From: CAYPZL01 sp964415045
GTDB lineage: Bacteria; Planctomycetota; Phycisphaerae; Sedimentisphaerales; Anaerobacaceae
Assembly (NCBI GenBank): GCA_964415045.1
Contig: CAYPZL010000003.1
Coordinates: 15,892-79,891, forward strand
DNA length: 64,000 nt
Direction of reading: 5' to 3'
Shown: piece by piece, positions 25,501 through 33,815 of the stretch
Layout of the letters: each line of letters opens with the position of its first letter
Numbering within the stretch: position 1 is the first letter of the stretch
Program-made: the position numbers and the translations under genes
Notes under the pieces: generated by a model
What the model was told of the DNA's origin: nothing
Database searches by the model: none
Seen by the model: only the letters and a program-made list of their open reading frames with translations

Positions 25501-26760
25501 ATGACGATGAACAACTCACAGACATGCGTTGTTCCGCGCCCGGTAACACCCGATCGGAACGCGGTGAATTCCAGGGAATCGACCGGTACCCTTGGGATCT
25601 CGATCATCGATCACATCGATGAGCTTAAGAAGTATGCCGACGCATGGAATGCCCTGGCGTACGAAGTGCCACCTCGACTTCCCACATCTTCATACGCCTG
25701 GGTATCAAGCTATCTTGAGTACTTTCTGTCGCCCGGCGAAACGTGGCGCTGCATTTTTGCACACGATGATGACCGTCTGGTCGGCGTACTGCCGCTGATC
25801 GTATCACGAAGAACCAAAGCCGGACTCGCATGGTTGCGCACGCCTATGGGCGGCCACATGATTGCCGTCAGTCCACTCTTGTTCCCTGGAAGGGAGTCGG
25901 ATGTTTCAAAAGCTCTGCTGAACGCAGCATGGTCGAGCGATCCAAATGTAGTATGGATCGAGATGAGTGACTTGCCGGCCAACTCACCGCTTCTTGAGCA
26001 TGTGGATGATTGCGCACGTCTCGAAATCAGCAGGAGAGCCGGAAGATACCTCCGTGTCGATGGAAATCAGGATCAATATCAATCATCGCTCAGCAGGAAC
26101 TTCCGCAGCAATCAACGTAAAGCCGCCAACAAACTGCGGAAGCTGGAGGGGGTGGAAACCGCATTCATCACCGGACAAGACGCCTCGAGCGCTCAACTGT
26201 CGGAATTCATTCCGGTCGAAGCTTCGGGATGGAAGGGTCGCAGCGGCTCGGCAATTCAGAAGTCGCCGGATCTGATAGCGTTCTACACGACGTTGACCAC
26301 TCGATTGGCAGATGCCGGCTGGCTTGAATGGCATTTTCTGCGCGCCGAAGGACAAGCGATCGCAGCCAATCTGGCGGTCCGCTTCAATCGCTCCATCTTC
26401 GTGTGGAAGCTTGGATACGACGAAGACTACAGGCGATTCTCACCGGGCGGGATGCTGTTCCAGTCGCTCGTGGACCGGGCCTTTGCGGATCCAGACGTTG
26501 ACGAAATCAACCTTTTGACAAATGAACCATGGTATGACAACTGGAGGATGAACGAGCGAGAGTTTTATCGCATCCGTCTCTACAAGAAGCAACGGCCTCT
26601 CTCAATTCTTTTGGGCTTCATACCCAACGGTTTGCTAACTATACCGCTTCGCAGTAAGACTGTCCGTTCTGTCGCGCGAGCCGGCTGGCGATGGATGCAT
26701 ACTTCGTCCGTCATTCGTCGCCGGCAGAAAGAGCAGGATCGCAAGTCTCGCAGTTCGTGA
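25501..26760 (+). CDS. FemAB/BioF2-like acyltransferase (CelD-like)
   Basis: With the ATG at 25501 the product has 419 residues. It shows the double-GNAT pattern of the BioF2-like (PF13480) family found in exopolysaccharide loci: PTSSYAWVSSYLEYFLSPGE near the start, LVGVLPLIVSRR, SLSRNFRSNQRKAANKLRKL, and the C-terminal SIFVWKLGYDEDYRRFSPGG followed by INLLTNEPWYDNWRM. Members transfer acyl or aminoacyl groups, but the substrates are mostly unproven. The upstream ribosome binding site is weak. It is one of three related transferases in the locus (also 28894 and 48379). Confidence 0.82.
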   Translation: MTMNNSQTCVVPRPVTPDRNAVNSRESTGTLGISIIDHIDELKKYADAWNALAYEVPPRLPTSSYAWVSSYLEYFLSPGETWRCIFAHDDDRLVGVLPLIVSRRTKAGLAWLRTPMGGHMIAVSPLLFPGRESDVSKALLNAAWSSDPNVVWIEMSDLPANSPLLEHVDDCARLEISRRAGRYLRVDGNQDQYQSSLSRNFRSNQRKAANKLRKLEGVETAFITGQDASSAQLSEFIPVEASGWKGRSGSAIQKSPDLIAFYTTLTTRLADAGWLEWHFLRAEGQAIAANLAVRFNRSIFVWKLGYDEDYRRFSPGGMLFQSLVDRAFADPDVDEINLLTNEPWYDNWRMNEREFYRIRLYKKQRPLSILLGFIPNGLLTIPLRSKTVRSVARAGWRWMHTSSVIRRRQKEQDRKSRSS

Positions 26761-26766
26761 TGCTCA

Positions 26767-27210
26767 ATGGGAAAAAGCTGTCTGCATTGGGACGACATAT
26801 CCGCGGCGACGCGAATACCTGAACTGACTGTGTGCCCTGATCGCACGCAGGTATTCATGTTCAGCGCAGTTACGTGGAACAGGCATCACATTCACTACAG
26901 CAAGGACGCGGCCATCCGGGAAGGATTGCCGGATGTTGTGGTCCAGCGGGCCTTGATCGGGAATTTTCTCGCCCGAGTCATAACCAATTGGGTTGGTGAC
27001 AACGCTGAATTGCGCAAACTGACCTGGAAAGTTACTCGCAGTGCCTTACCGGGAGAGAATATCGTTTGCCGGGCCAGGGTCGGGGAGACAATAGAGTCGG
27101 AAGACGAAAAGTACCTTATGTGCGACGTTACAGCCTCTAACGAGAACGATGAATTGATCGCTTCCGGCGAGGCCAAGGTGGTATTTGCCGCAAATCATAC
27201 GCAAGATTGA
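26767..27210 (+). CDS. MaoC-like hot-dog hydratase/dehydratase subunit (C-half type)
   Basis: The 147-residue protein has FMFSAVTWNRHHIHYSKDAA, the catalytic hot-dog motif as seen in the C-terminal half of HTD2- and mesaconyl-C4-CoA-hydratase-like proteins, and EGLPDVVVQRALIGNFLARV for the hot-dog helix. It therefore looks like the partner of the 24226 product, although two acyltransferase genes separate them. Together they could add or remove water on a branched or dicarboxylic acyl-CoA, for example HMG-CoA to 3-methylglutaconyl-CoA; the substrate is inferred from the thiolase and HMG-CoA synthase genes only. Confidence 0.82.
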   Translation: MGKSCLHWDDISAATRIPELTVCPDRTQVFMFSAVTWNRHHIHYSKDAAIREGLPDVVVQRALIGNFLARVITNWVGDNAELRKLTWKVTRSALPGENIVCRARVGETIESEDEKYLMCDVTASNENDELIASGEAKVVFAANHTQD

Positions 27211-27219
27211 ACGTCTGCA

Positions 27220-28818
27220 ATGGAATCCACAGCCAGAGCCATCGAAGAACTCCCCTGCTTCCAGAAGCGATGCGTGCAGGAACCGCCGGCAGGAAAGACC
27301 GAAACCTCGGACCAGTTGATTAAGAAGGCTGCAAAAGGCGGCGGGATTGCTTTTGCCGGAAACATCATCGATAAGGGACTCCGATTTCCCCTCGAGATAC
27401 TCCTGGCCAGAGTGCTGGGAGCGGGAGACTACGGCTCATATTCTCTGGGATACGGCTTGACCGTCCTCGTCGGCCAGATATCCATGTTGGGGCTGCCGAG
27501 CGGAGTGGTGCGCTTCGGGGCTCTGTACCGCGGTGCGGGCGATTTCAAACGCGTCAAAGGGACGATAAGTTCAGCACTGGTGATTTCAACCTTGTCCAGC
27601 GTTGCGGCAGGGGGATTGCTCTTTGCGTTCGCGGGGCCGCTATCCGAGACGTTCGGCATGCCCAAGCTCGCGGACGTGCTAAGGGTGTTCGCATTTTCCT
27701 TTCCTCTGTATGTCATCACCCTCATGGCCGGTTACGCCGCCAACGCGTTCCAGGCGATTAAGCAGCAAACGGCCGTCACAAATATCTGCCGTCCCCTGGC
27801 AAATATCGCCATCGTATCGGTCGTGTTCCTCCTCGGCTTCAGGCTCCTGGGCGCGGTGTATGGCTTTCTCTTATCTTCGGGGATCTCCGCCATTCTGGGT
27901 CTGTACTTTCTCAAGCGCATTTTTCCTGACATTGTCTCCGAACTCAAATCTTCTTACGAGGTCAGGAAGCTTCTCCGGTTTTCTCTGCCGGTGTTGTTTG
28001 TTGGGGTTTCTGCCATTTTACTGCGCCAGACGGACAGGATCATGCTGGGTTATTTCAAGGCTTCGGAGGACCTGGGCGTATATTCGGCTGCCGCTGTCAT
28101 CTCGCACCAGGCGGGCCTGATCATGTATTCCTTCGGTTACATCTTTTGCCCGATCATATCTGACCTGTATAACAGGGGGGAATTCAGCAACCTCGAAAGA
28201 CTGTTCAAGACCGTAACCCGATGGATCGTCTCACTGAACCTGGTGATCCTCCTGCTGCTCATTCTCTTCTCCAAACAGATCATGGGCGTGTTCGGCTCCG
28301 ACTTTGTCGCCGGCTGGTCGGTGCTGGTTATACTCTCGGCAGTTCACCTGATTGGCTACAGCACCGGCGGAGCGCTCGTCGGGTATGTGCTGCAGATGTC
28401 CGGCAAGCAGGACATCGAGTTGGCAAATGCAATCGTCATGTTGATCGCAAACATTGCTCTGAATCTCTGGCTTATTCCGCCTTACGGTATTCTCGGCGCG
28501 GCGATGGCCACAGGGGCGTCCTTTGCGATGATCAATATCGCCAGGATACTGGAGGTTTACACGTTTTTTCGGATGCACCCTTTTGATACCAACTACTATA
28601 AACCCTTTGTTGCGGGCGTTGTGGTTTTACTGCTGTCGGTGTTCTTGTCCATGCTGGACATTCTCGGGCCGCACTGGGTCATGAGCATGGTGATGCTGGT
28701 TCTTGTGTATTTCGTCGTTCTATATTGCCTCGGCCTGGAATGCGAGGATCGGATGGTCCTGGCCGCGATCAAGAGGCGAGTCGGCAATCAGCATGGTTCA
28801 ACGATGACCCGTCCCTGA
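27220..28818 (+). CDS. Polysaccharide flippase, Wzx-like (MOP superfamily)
   Basis: The 532-residue protein has a soluble N-terminus of about 45 residues and then about fourteen membrane segments. The first helix region GGGIAFAGNIIDKGLRFPLE and LLARVLGAGDYGSYSLGYGL is characteristic of Wzx-type transporters. Typical later features are ILLRQTDRIMLGYFKASEDL and a C-terminal WLIPPYGILGAAMATGASF. It would flip undecaprenyl-linked repeat units to the periplasmic face for a Wzy-type polymerase. It starts 9 bases after the second MaoC gene, so it belongs to the same transcript. Confidence 0.9.
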   Translation: MESTARAIEELPCFQKRCVQEPPAGKTETSDQLIKKAAKGGGIAFAGNIIDKGLRFPLEILLARVLGAGDYGSYSLGYGLTVLVGQISMLGLPSGVVRFGALYRGAGDFKRVKGTISSALVISTLSSVAAGGLLFAFAGPLSETFGMPKLADVLRVFAFSFPLYVITLMAGYAANAFQAIKQQTAVTNICRPLANIAIVSVVFLLGFRLLGAVYGFLLSSGISAILGLYFLKRIFPDIVSELKSSYEVRKLLRFSLPVLFVGVSAILLRQTDRIMLGYFKASEDLGVYSAAAVISHQAGLIMYSFGYIFCPIISDLYNRGEFSNLERLFKTVTRWIVSLNLVILLLLILFSKQIMGVFGSDFVAGWSVLVILSAVHLIGYSTGGALVGYVLQMSGKQDIELANAIVMLIANIALNLWLIPPYGILGAAMATGASFAMINIARILEVYTFFRMHPFDTNYYKPFVAGVVVLLLSVFLSMLDILGPHWVMSMVMLVLVYFVVLYCLGLECEDRMVLAAIKRRVGNQHGSTMTRP

Positions 28819-28893
28819 ACGCACAAGGGCGACCGCCGATCGCTTGCGGAAACCGCCCTTGCGGAATCAAGGTGTTACAAGGAGTCCTGCCTC

Positions 28894-30030
28894 GTGGAAG
28901 CGCAATTTGCTGATGACTTCTCGAATGGCGATCTCTATGATGCCTGGAATCATATTCTGTCGCATACAACCGCTGCGCATGCGCAACTCACTCATGAATG
29001 GTTAAGCAGTTGGTGGGACGTTTTCCGTGACAACAACAGGCTCTCTCTTATTACCGTCACCGATGGAGGGGAAATCGTAGGAATTGCCCCGCTCATCATC
29101 AGCAAGGTCATTGGCAAAGCAGGAGTCGATTTGCGAAAGCTGACCTTTGTAGGAGATGGTCTGACGGACTACCACGATCTGCTGGTGGCGGATGAGAAGA
29201 GAGAAGAGATCGTGCGCGTTCTCTTAGAGTGTATTGTCAAAGAGAAGCGCCGCTGGGACGCCATTCATTTACGAAACGTTCGCGGCGACTCTCCCAATTT
29301 GCCGATTGTACGTGAGGTTCTCCAAGAGTCATCACTTGCCTTCTCTGAGAGGGTCAACATTCAGTGTCCCTACGTGGCCATCGACGGCGATTGGACGGAT
29401 TACTATGGCGCTCTGGACCGGAAGATGCGGGCGGAGATGCGAAGGCAATCGAGGCGTCTGGCTGAGATGGGAAAGGTTGAGTTTGTCCGCCTTCACGACA
29501 TCGACGATGTGGCGCATACTTTGGCTATCATAAAGTCAATCCACGTAAAGTGTCGAGGGGCGAAGGGGGGGGCAAGCTGGTATGCGGATGAAAAGCGATT
29601 TAAATTCGCATCCTTGATTGTGAAGCGCTTTGGGGATCGGAAGTGGCTGGATATTCTGTTTCTCAAGCTCAATGGCAGCGTTATCGCGTATCACATTTAC
29701 TTCGTATACAACAACATCGTCTATTGGTGGAACACCGGATTTGACCCGGAATTCTCACATTTGGGCCCGGGGAAGCTGCTGTTGCAATACGGGCTCCAGG
29801 ACTCATTCGCCAAGCAGAACAAAGAGTTCGATTTCATGGTGGGTGAGGAACCCTACAAGCTTCGGTGGACCGGTTTAGCAAGGCCGAATTACGAAGTCTT
29901 CGCGTTCAAGAACACAGTGCGTTCCCATCTTCTCAGGTGCTACCATACCTGCAAGCCTGTTCTGAAAAGGAATCCCTGCCTGAGAAAAGTGGTGGTTGGG
30001 ATAAAGAGCAAAGCCGGGGTGATACGCTGA
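28894..30030 (+). CDS. FemAB/BioF2-like acyltransferase
   Basis: A GTG start with AAGGAG 9 bases upstream gives 378 residues. The pattern is the same as in the 25501 product: AQLTHEWLSSWWDVFRDNNR, GEIVGIAPLIISKVIG, a basic stretch KMRAEMRRQSRRLAEMGKVE, then VYWWNTGFDPEFSHLGPGKL and FDFMVGEEPYKLRW. These are hallmarks of the CelD/BcsL-type GNAT fold. It probably decorates the nascent polysaccharide or a lipid-linked unit. It shares one base with the following deacetylase gene, so translation is probably coupled. Confidence 0.83.
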   Translation: MEAQFADDFSNGDLYDAWNHILSHTTAAHAQLTHEWLSSWWDVFRDNNRLSLITVTDGGEIVGIAPLIISKVIGKAGVDLRKLTFVGDGLTDYHDLLVADEKREEIVRVLLECIVKEKRRWDAIHLRNVRGDSPNLPIVREVLQESSLAFSERVNIQCPYVAIDGDWTDYYGALDRKMRAEMRRQSRRLAEMGKVEFVRLHDIDDVAHTLAIIKSIHVKCRGAKGGASWYADEKRFKFASLIVKRFGDRKWLDILFLKLNGSVIAYHIYFVYNNIVYWWNTGFDPEFSHLGPGKLLLQYGLQDSFAKQNKEFDFMVGEEPYKLRWTGLARPNYEVFAFKNTVRSHLLRCYHTCKPVLKRNPCLRKVVVGIKSKAGVIR

Positions 30031-30803
30031 TGAGGGCTCTAATCATCTGTTATCATTGCGTTAAGGACGAGGCGAATTCGTGTCTTCGGCCCACGAAGGT
30101 CGCAGATTTTGAAAATCAAATGCAGTACCTGTCGAGAGAGTACGATCCGATACCGCTGGAGACAATGGCTCAACACATTCAAAACGGAACGTCGTTGCCT
30201 CCCAGGGCTATCGCTGTGACATTTGATGACGGGTATCGAGACAATTACGAAAATGCCTACCCCATTGTGAAGAGATACAAGATACCTGCGACCGTGTTTC
30301 TCACCACCGGTTTTGTGGGTACGGGTGCGCTTCCCGCGTGGGAAAGGGGACGTTACACCGCCAAGAAGCCCCTGATGCTGTCGTGGAAGCAGGTGCGCGA
30401 GATGAGTGACGGTGGCATCTCCTTTGGCTCACACACGCTCACACATCCGTTTCTTACCCGGATTCCCCGAAAGCAGGTTCTCAAGGAGATACGCCGGTCC
30501 AAAGACATCATAGAGCAGCAGATAGGAAAGCCTGTCACCACGTTTGCCTATCCCAGCGGAGACTTCGATTCTGCCGTAAAAGGGATCGTTAGAGGGGCCG
30601 GTTATTCAGCCGCGGTCACCACCGTTGCGGGATGCAATGGCGCACATGACGACGTCTGTGCATTGAGAAGAAACCTTATACAGCTTCAAAGTGTTTGCCA
30701 TAGACTATTCCCTTTGTCCTTCCTTGCCGAGATCACGGGCGCAGTGGGCCACGTGCGTTCTTTCTATCACAGGATGAGGAGACCGTGCGTGCCGGATGCG
30801 TAG
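30030..30803 (+). CDS. Polysaccharide deacetylase (NodB-type)
   Basis: The ATG at 30030 overlaps the preceding stop and gives 257 residues. NodB homology motifs are present: IAVTFDDGYRDN (catalytic and metal Asp residues), FGSHTLTHPFL (metal His residues), and TFAYPSGDFDSAVKGIVRGA. The fold would remove N- or O-acetyl groups from a polysaccharide or an oligosaccharide lipid. No clear signal peptide is present (MRALIICYHCV), so it may act in the cytoplasm or reach the periplasm in another way. A second deacetylase lies at 49477. Confidence 0.88.
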   Translation: MRALIICYHCVKDEANSCLRPTKVADFENQMQYLSREYDPIPLETMAQHIQNGTSLPPRAIAVTFDDGYRDNYENAYPIVKRYKIPATVFLTTGFVGTGALPAWERGRYTAKKPLMLSWKQVREMSDGGISFGSHTLTHPFLTRIPRKQVLKEIRRSKDIIEQQIGKPVTTFAYPSGDFDSAVKGIVRGAGYSAAVTTVAGCNGAHDDVCALRRNLIQLQSVCHRLFPLSFLAEITGAVGHVRSFYHRMRRPCVPDA

Positions 30804-30905
30804 CGGTCCTTCCGGGATGGCTTCATGACGGCAGCGCGCCTTCAGATCGACGATCTTCCGAAAACGGAAATCCGTGTTCCCCGGAAGTCATTAGGAGCCG
30901 CTTTG

Positions 30906-33779
30906 GTGAGTATGGCGCATTTTTCTATGCAAATCCTGGTCACAGCCTCCTTTGTGTGCGTATGCGTGGGGTGCGTGCCGGCTGCCGAGGTAGCCACGCA
31001 GGACGGCCTCACGCTGGGCTTGGGGCTCGGCGGCGAAGTGGTTAGCTGTCGCGTTGACGACCGCGAGCTGCTCCGGGCCGGTGCGCGGGGCGGTGTGTTC
31101 GTTGCCGACGTGAGAGACATTCCGGCCAAAGACGTTTCGCTCGTGGACAACCACAGCTTTGAACAGATCGAGGCCGGCAACCCCGTGGGCTGGAACGTGG
31201 GGTCAGACTGGCACGTTGACCGGCAGGTCGCCCACACCGGCGACGTGTCCATGCGTGTCCGCACACCGGGCCACAGCATGTCGTACTCGGGGCCGCTGGC
31301 CCTCGATGTGCCGGTCAAGCCCAACACCCCCTACCGCGTGGCCTTGTGGCTGCGCACCCAGGGGTGTGCTCCGACCTTCTACATCGTACAGTTCGACGCG
31401 CAGGGGGAACCTCATCGCGACTATCCCCAGATCGTCGTTACGCATGGCCAAACGAATGCGGACTGGTTTCAACTGAGCCGCTCCTTCACCACGGCGTTTT
31501 TTTGTCGCAAGGTCCAGGTGTACTGCAACGTCGTGGACCAAACCGGCACAGCCTGGCTCGACGACGTGTCCGTCGTTTGCCTGGAGGACGACTATGTATC
31601 CCCGCAACGACTGGCTGAAGGCCAGGTCCGCCTGACGTCCGACGGCGTGAAACAGACGTGCGATCTTGCCGAGCAGTCTTTGCGGCTCACGACGGTGTAC
31701 CAGGCCGGGCCCCACTCTATCACCGTTGACGGCGAGATCGAAGACACTTCCGGCCAAGACCGTGCCGTAACCGTATCGTTTCGGCTCCCCTTGGACGCGT
31801 CGGAATGGAACTGGTACAACGACATTCAGAATGAAGAGGTTATAGTAGACAACGTGCGATACGGATCGGCGCGGCTGTTGGACGGGCAGGATCCGACGCA
31901 GCGAAGGACAATCGCGCTGTATCCTTTCTCGGCCATGGGAGACGGAGAGACGGCTCTGGCGTTGGCCGTGCCCATGGACCTGCCGCGGGTGTTTCGCCTG
32001 TGCTACGATTCCGAGTTCGGCTACTTCCTCAACTACGAGTTCGCCCTCACGCCGGCGGCGACGAAGTTCCCCGGCAAAGCGGCGTTTCGGTTCTTCATCT
32101 ATCGTGTCGATCCTCGCTGGGGATTTCGCTCTGCCGCCAAACGCTACTATCAGTTCCATCCGCAGTTCTTCGTTAAGCGTGCCGAGCGTGAAGGCGCCCT
32201 CAGCGGTATGGTGAACTTCAGCGCGATCGAACCTTCCGATGTTGTGCCGCCCGCATTCGCCACCTTCAACCGACCGGACCTGGCCGCGGGCAATCGTCGG
32301 GAACGGGTCCAGTTGCTTCGGTACACTGAGTTCACCGGTTGGTGGGGTTGGGCCCTCAATATCACATCTGAACAAGCCCGGAACAAACCGGATCCGGAAC
32401 AAGCCTGGGCTCACGTGGAAGAGTTGGCGCACCGGGAACCGCCCGACGAAGTCGCTTTGAGCATTCTCAACTGCGCCCTGCACGACCGCGACGGCAACCG
32501 CAGGCTTCATTGGGAGTACGTGCCCGAATGGGGCGGCTACAACTACCTGTGCAATCCCGATCCTGAGATCACAGGCGTCGGTGGAGACATCAACCGGTTC
32601 ACACTGACGTACGAACGCGAGGTATCCGAGGTGGATCTGTTCGAGCTGGACGGGATGCGGTACGACAACCCCATCGTCTTTGCGACGGACAACTTCCGGC
32701 GCGAGCATTTCCAGTGGGCGGATCACCCGCTTGCGTTTGACCATCTCTCCAAGCAACCTGTGATTCCGCTGGATTTTTCGAGCTTCGAGTGCGCCAGGGC
32801 CATTGCCGACGACATGCACGGTCGCGGGAAGCTGGTCGCGTCAAATTACACGCCCGTGAACTATCCCAGCGACATTTTTCGCATCCAGCTCCTGGACGTT
32901 GTATCGAGCGAGACGCTCTGGACGTGGCCCACGAATGCCAAGCTTGCCTTGCAGCGTACCTTGGCCGGGCGGAAGATCGTGTGCATGTCGGGGCAGGAAG
33001 CCAAGAAGGATTGGCCTCCGGAGCGGATTGAGTTTGAGATGAAGCAGGCCATGTTCTACGGCACTTTCTACTACCTCACTGCGATGCCGGGCCTCTATGA
33101 CCGGTGGATTCCCCTGACAACACGATTAGCCAAAGCAGGGTGGGAGCCGATAACACATGCCCGGTGTCCGGCCCTCGGACCGATGGTCGAACGGTTCGGC
33201 GGATTTGCCGGTCGGAACCTGCATTTCACACTGCGCAATGAGACGGCAGATGCGAAGTTCGTGGAGTTGGACATCGACGCGGACATGCTGGGTCTGAATG
33301 CGTCGCCTCGACCGGACATCTGGCTGATGCGGGACGCCCGCACACATCAGCGGCTCGAAGTGGATCGCGATGGCCCGCGTTGGTTGGCGAGCCTGACCGT
33401 GCCTCCCAAGGACACGGTTGTACTTCGCGTGGCAACTCCCTTCGGTCTCGCGCTCGATCACCTTTTTGCGGTCCCCGACCTTTTACTCACGTCGGCGAAC
33501 TATCGCGACGCGCTGCGGGACGCGAACGCGGCGGTAGTGTGCCCCGATTATGAAGCGCTGGCACAAGAGGTGCAAGTCGTCCAAAGCGCGCTCATGGCCT
33601 GGGATGTTCAGTCAGCCAATGTGCTTGTGCGGCTCCAGGGCATCGCCGCCGCGCTCACGGTGCCCGACGTGCAGCCGAGGACCGCCGAAACTAAGTGGTG
33701 GAGCGAACGACTGACGAATCGCGGCGCAGCGGCCCGGCAGGGGATGTTGGCTGCCGTGAGTGTTCTTTCGAAGGAATAG
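30906..33779 (+). CDS. Large secreted protein with carbohydrate-binding-like N-terminus
   Basis: The start is uncertain. A GTG at 30906 has AGGAG at a good distance and leads into a signal peptide (MQILVTASFVCVCVGC). An ATG at 30912 or 30825 is possible. From the GTG the product has 957 residues. A jelly-roll-like domain (NHSFEQIEAGNPVGWNVG through LDDVSVVC) resembles carbohydrate-binding modules. A long beta-rich part follows, then a barrel-like part with VDLFELDGMRYDNPIVF and HGRGKLVASNYTPV. I cannot assign a known glycosidase family with confidence. It may modify or trim the exported polysaccharide. Confidence 0.7.
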   Translation: MSMAHFSMQILVTASFVCVCVGCVPAAEVATQDGLTLGLGLGGEVVSCRVDDRELLRAGARGGVFVADVRDIPAKDVSLVDNHSFEQIEAGNPVGWNVGSDWHVDRQVAHTGDVSMRVRTPGHSMSYSGPLALDVPVKPNTPYRVALWLRTQGCAPTFYIVQFDAQGEPHRDYPQIVVTHGQTNADWFQLSRSFTTAFFCRKVQVYCNVVDQTGTAWLDDVSVVCLEDDYVSPQRLAEGQVRLTSDGVKQTCDLAEQSLRLTTVYQAGPHSITVDGEIEDTSGQDRAVTVSFRLPLDASEWNWYNDIQNEEVIVDNVRYGSARLLDGQDPTQRRTIALYPFSAMGDGETALALAVPMDLPRVFRLCYDSEFGYFLNYEFALTPAATKFPGKAAFRFFIYRVDPRWGFRSAAKRYYQFHPQFFVKRAEREGALSGMVNFSAIEPSDVVPPAFATFNRPDLAAGNRRERVQLLRYTEFTGWWGWALNITSEQARNKPDPEQAWAHVEELAHREPPDEVALSILNCALHDRDGNRRLHWEYVPEWGGYNYLCNPDPEITGVGGDINRFTLTYEREVSEVDLFELDGMRYDNPIVFATDNFRREHFQWADHPLAFDHLSKQPVIPLDFSSFECARAIADDMHGRGKLVASNYTPVNYPSDIFRIQLLDVVSSETLWTWPTNAKLALQRTLAGRKIVCMSGQEAKKDWPPERIEFEMKQAMFYGTFYYLTAMPGLYDRWIPLTTRLAKAGWEPITHARCPALGPMVERFGGFAGRNLHFTLRNETADAKFVELDIDADMLGLNASPRPDIWLMRDARTHQRLEVDRDGPRWLASLTVPPKDTVVLRVATPFGLALDHLFAVPDLLLTSANYRDALRDANAAVVCPDYEALAQEVQVVQSALMAWDVQSANVLVRLQGIAAALTVPDVQPRTAETKWWSERLTNRGAAARQGMLAAVSVLSKE

Positions 33780-33815
33780 GCGAGCCTGTCACTACATCAA
33801 AGAATTCCGGACACA

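Noticed and set aside
31203..32819. A 538-codon minus-strand ORF inside the large secreted protein gene
   Set aside because: No ribosome binding site or domain; it is a shadow of the plus-strand gene.
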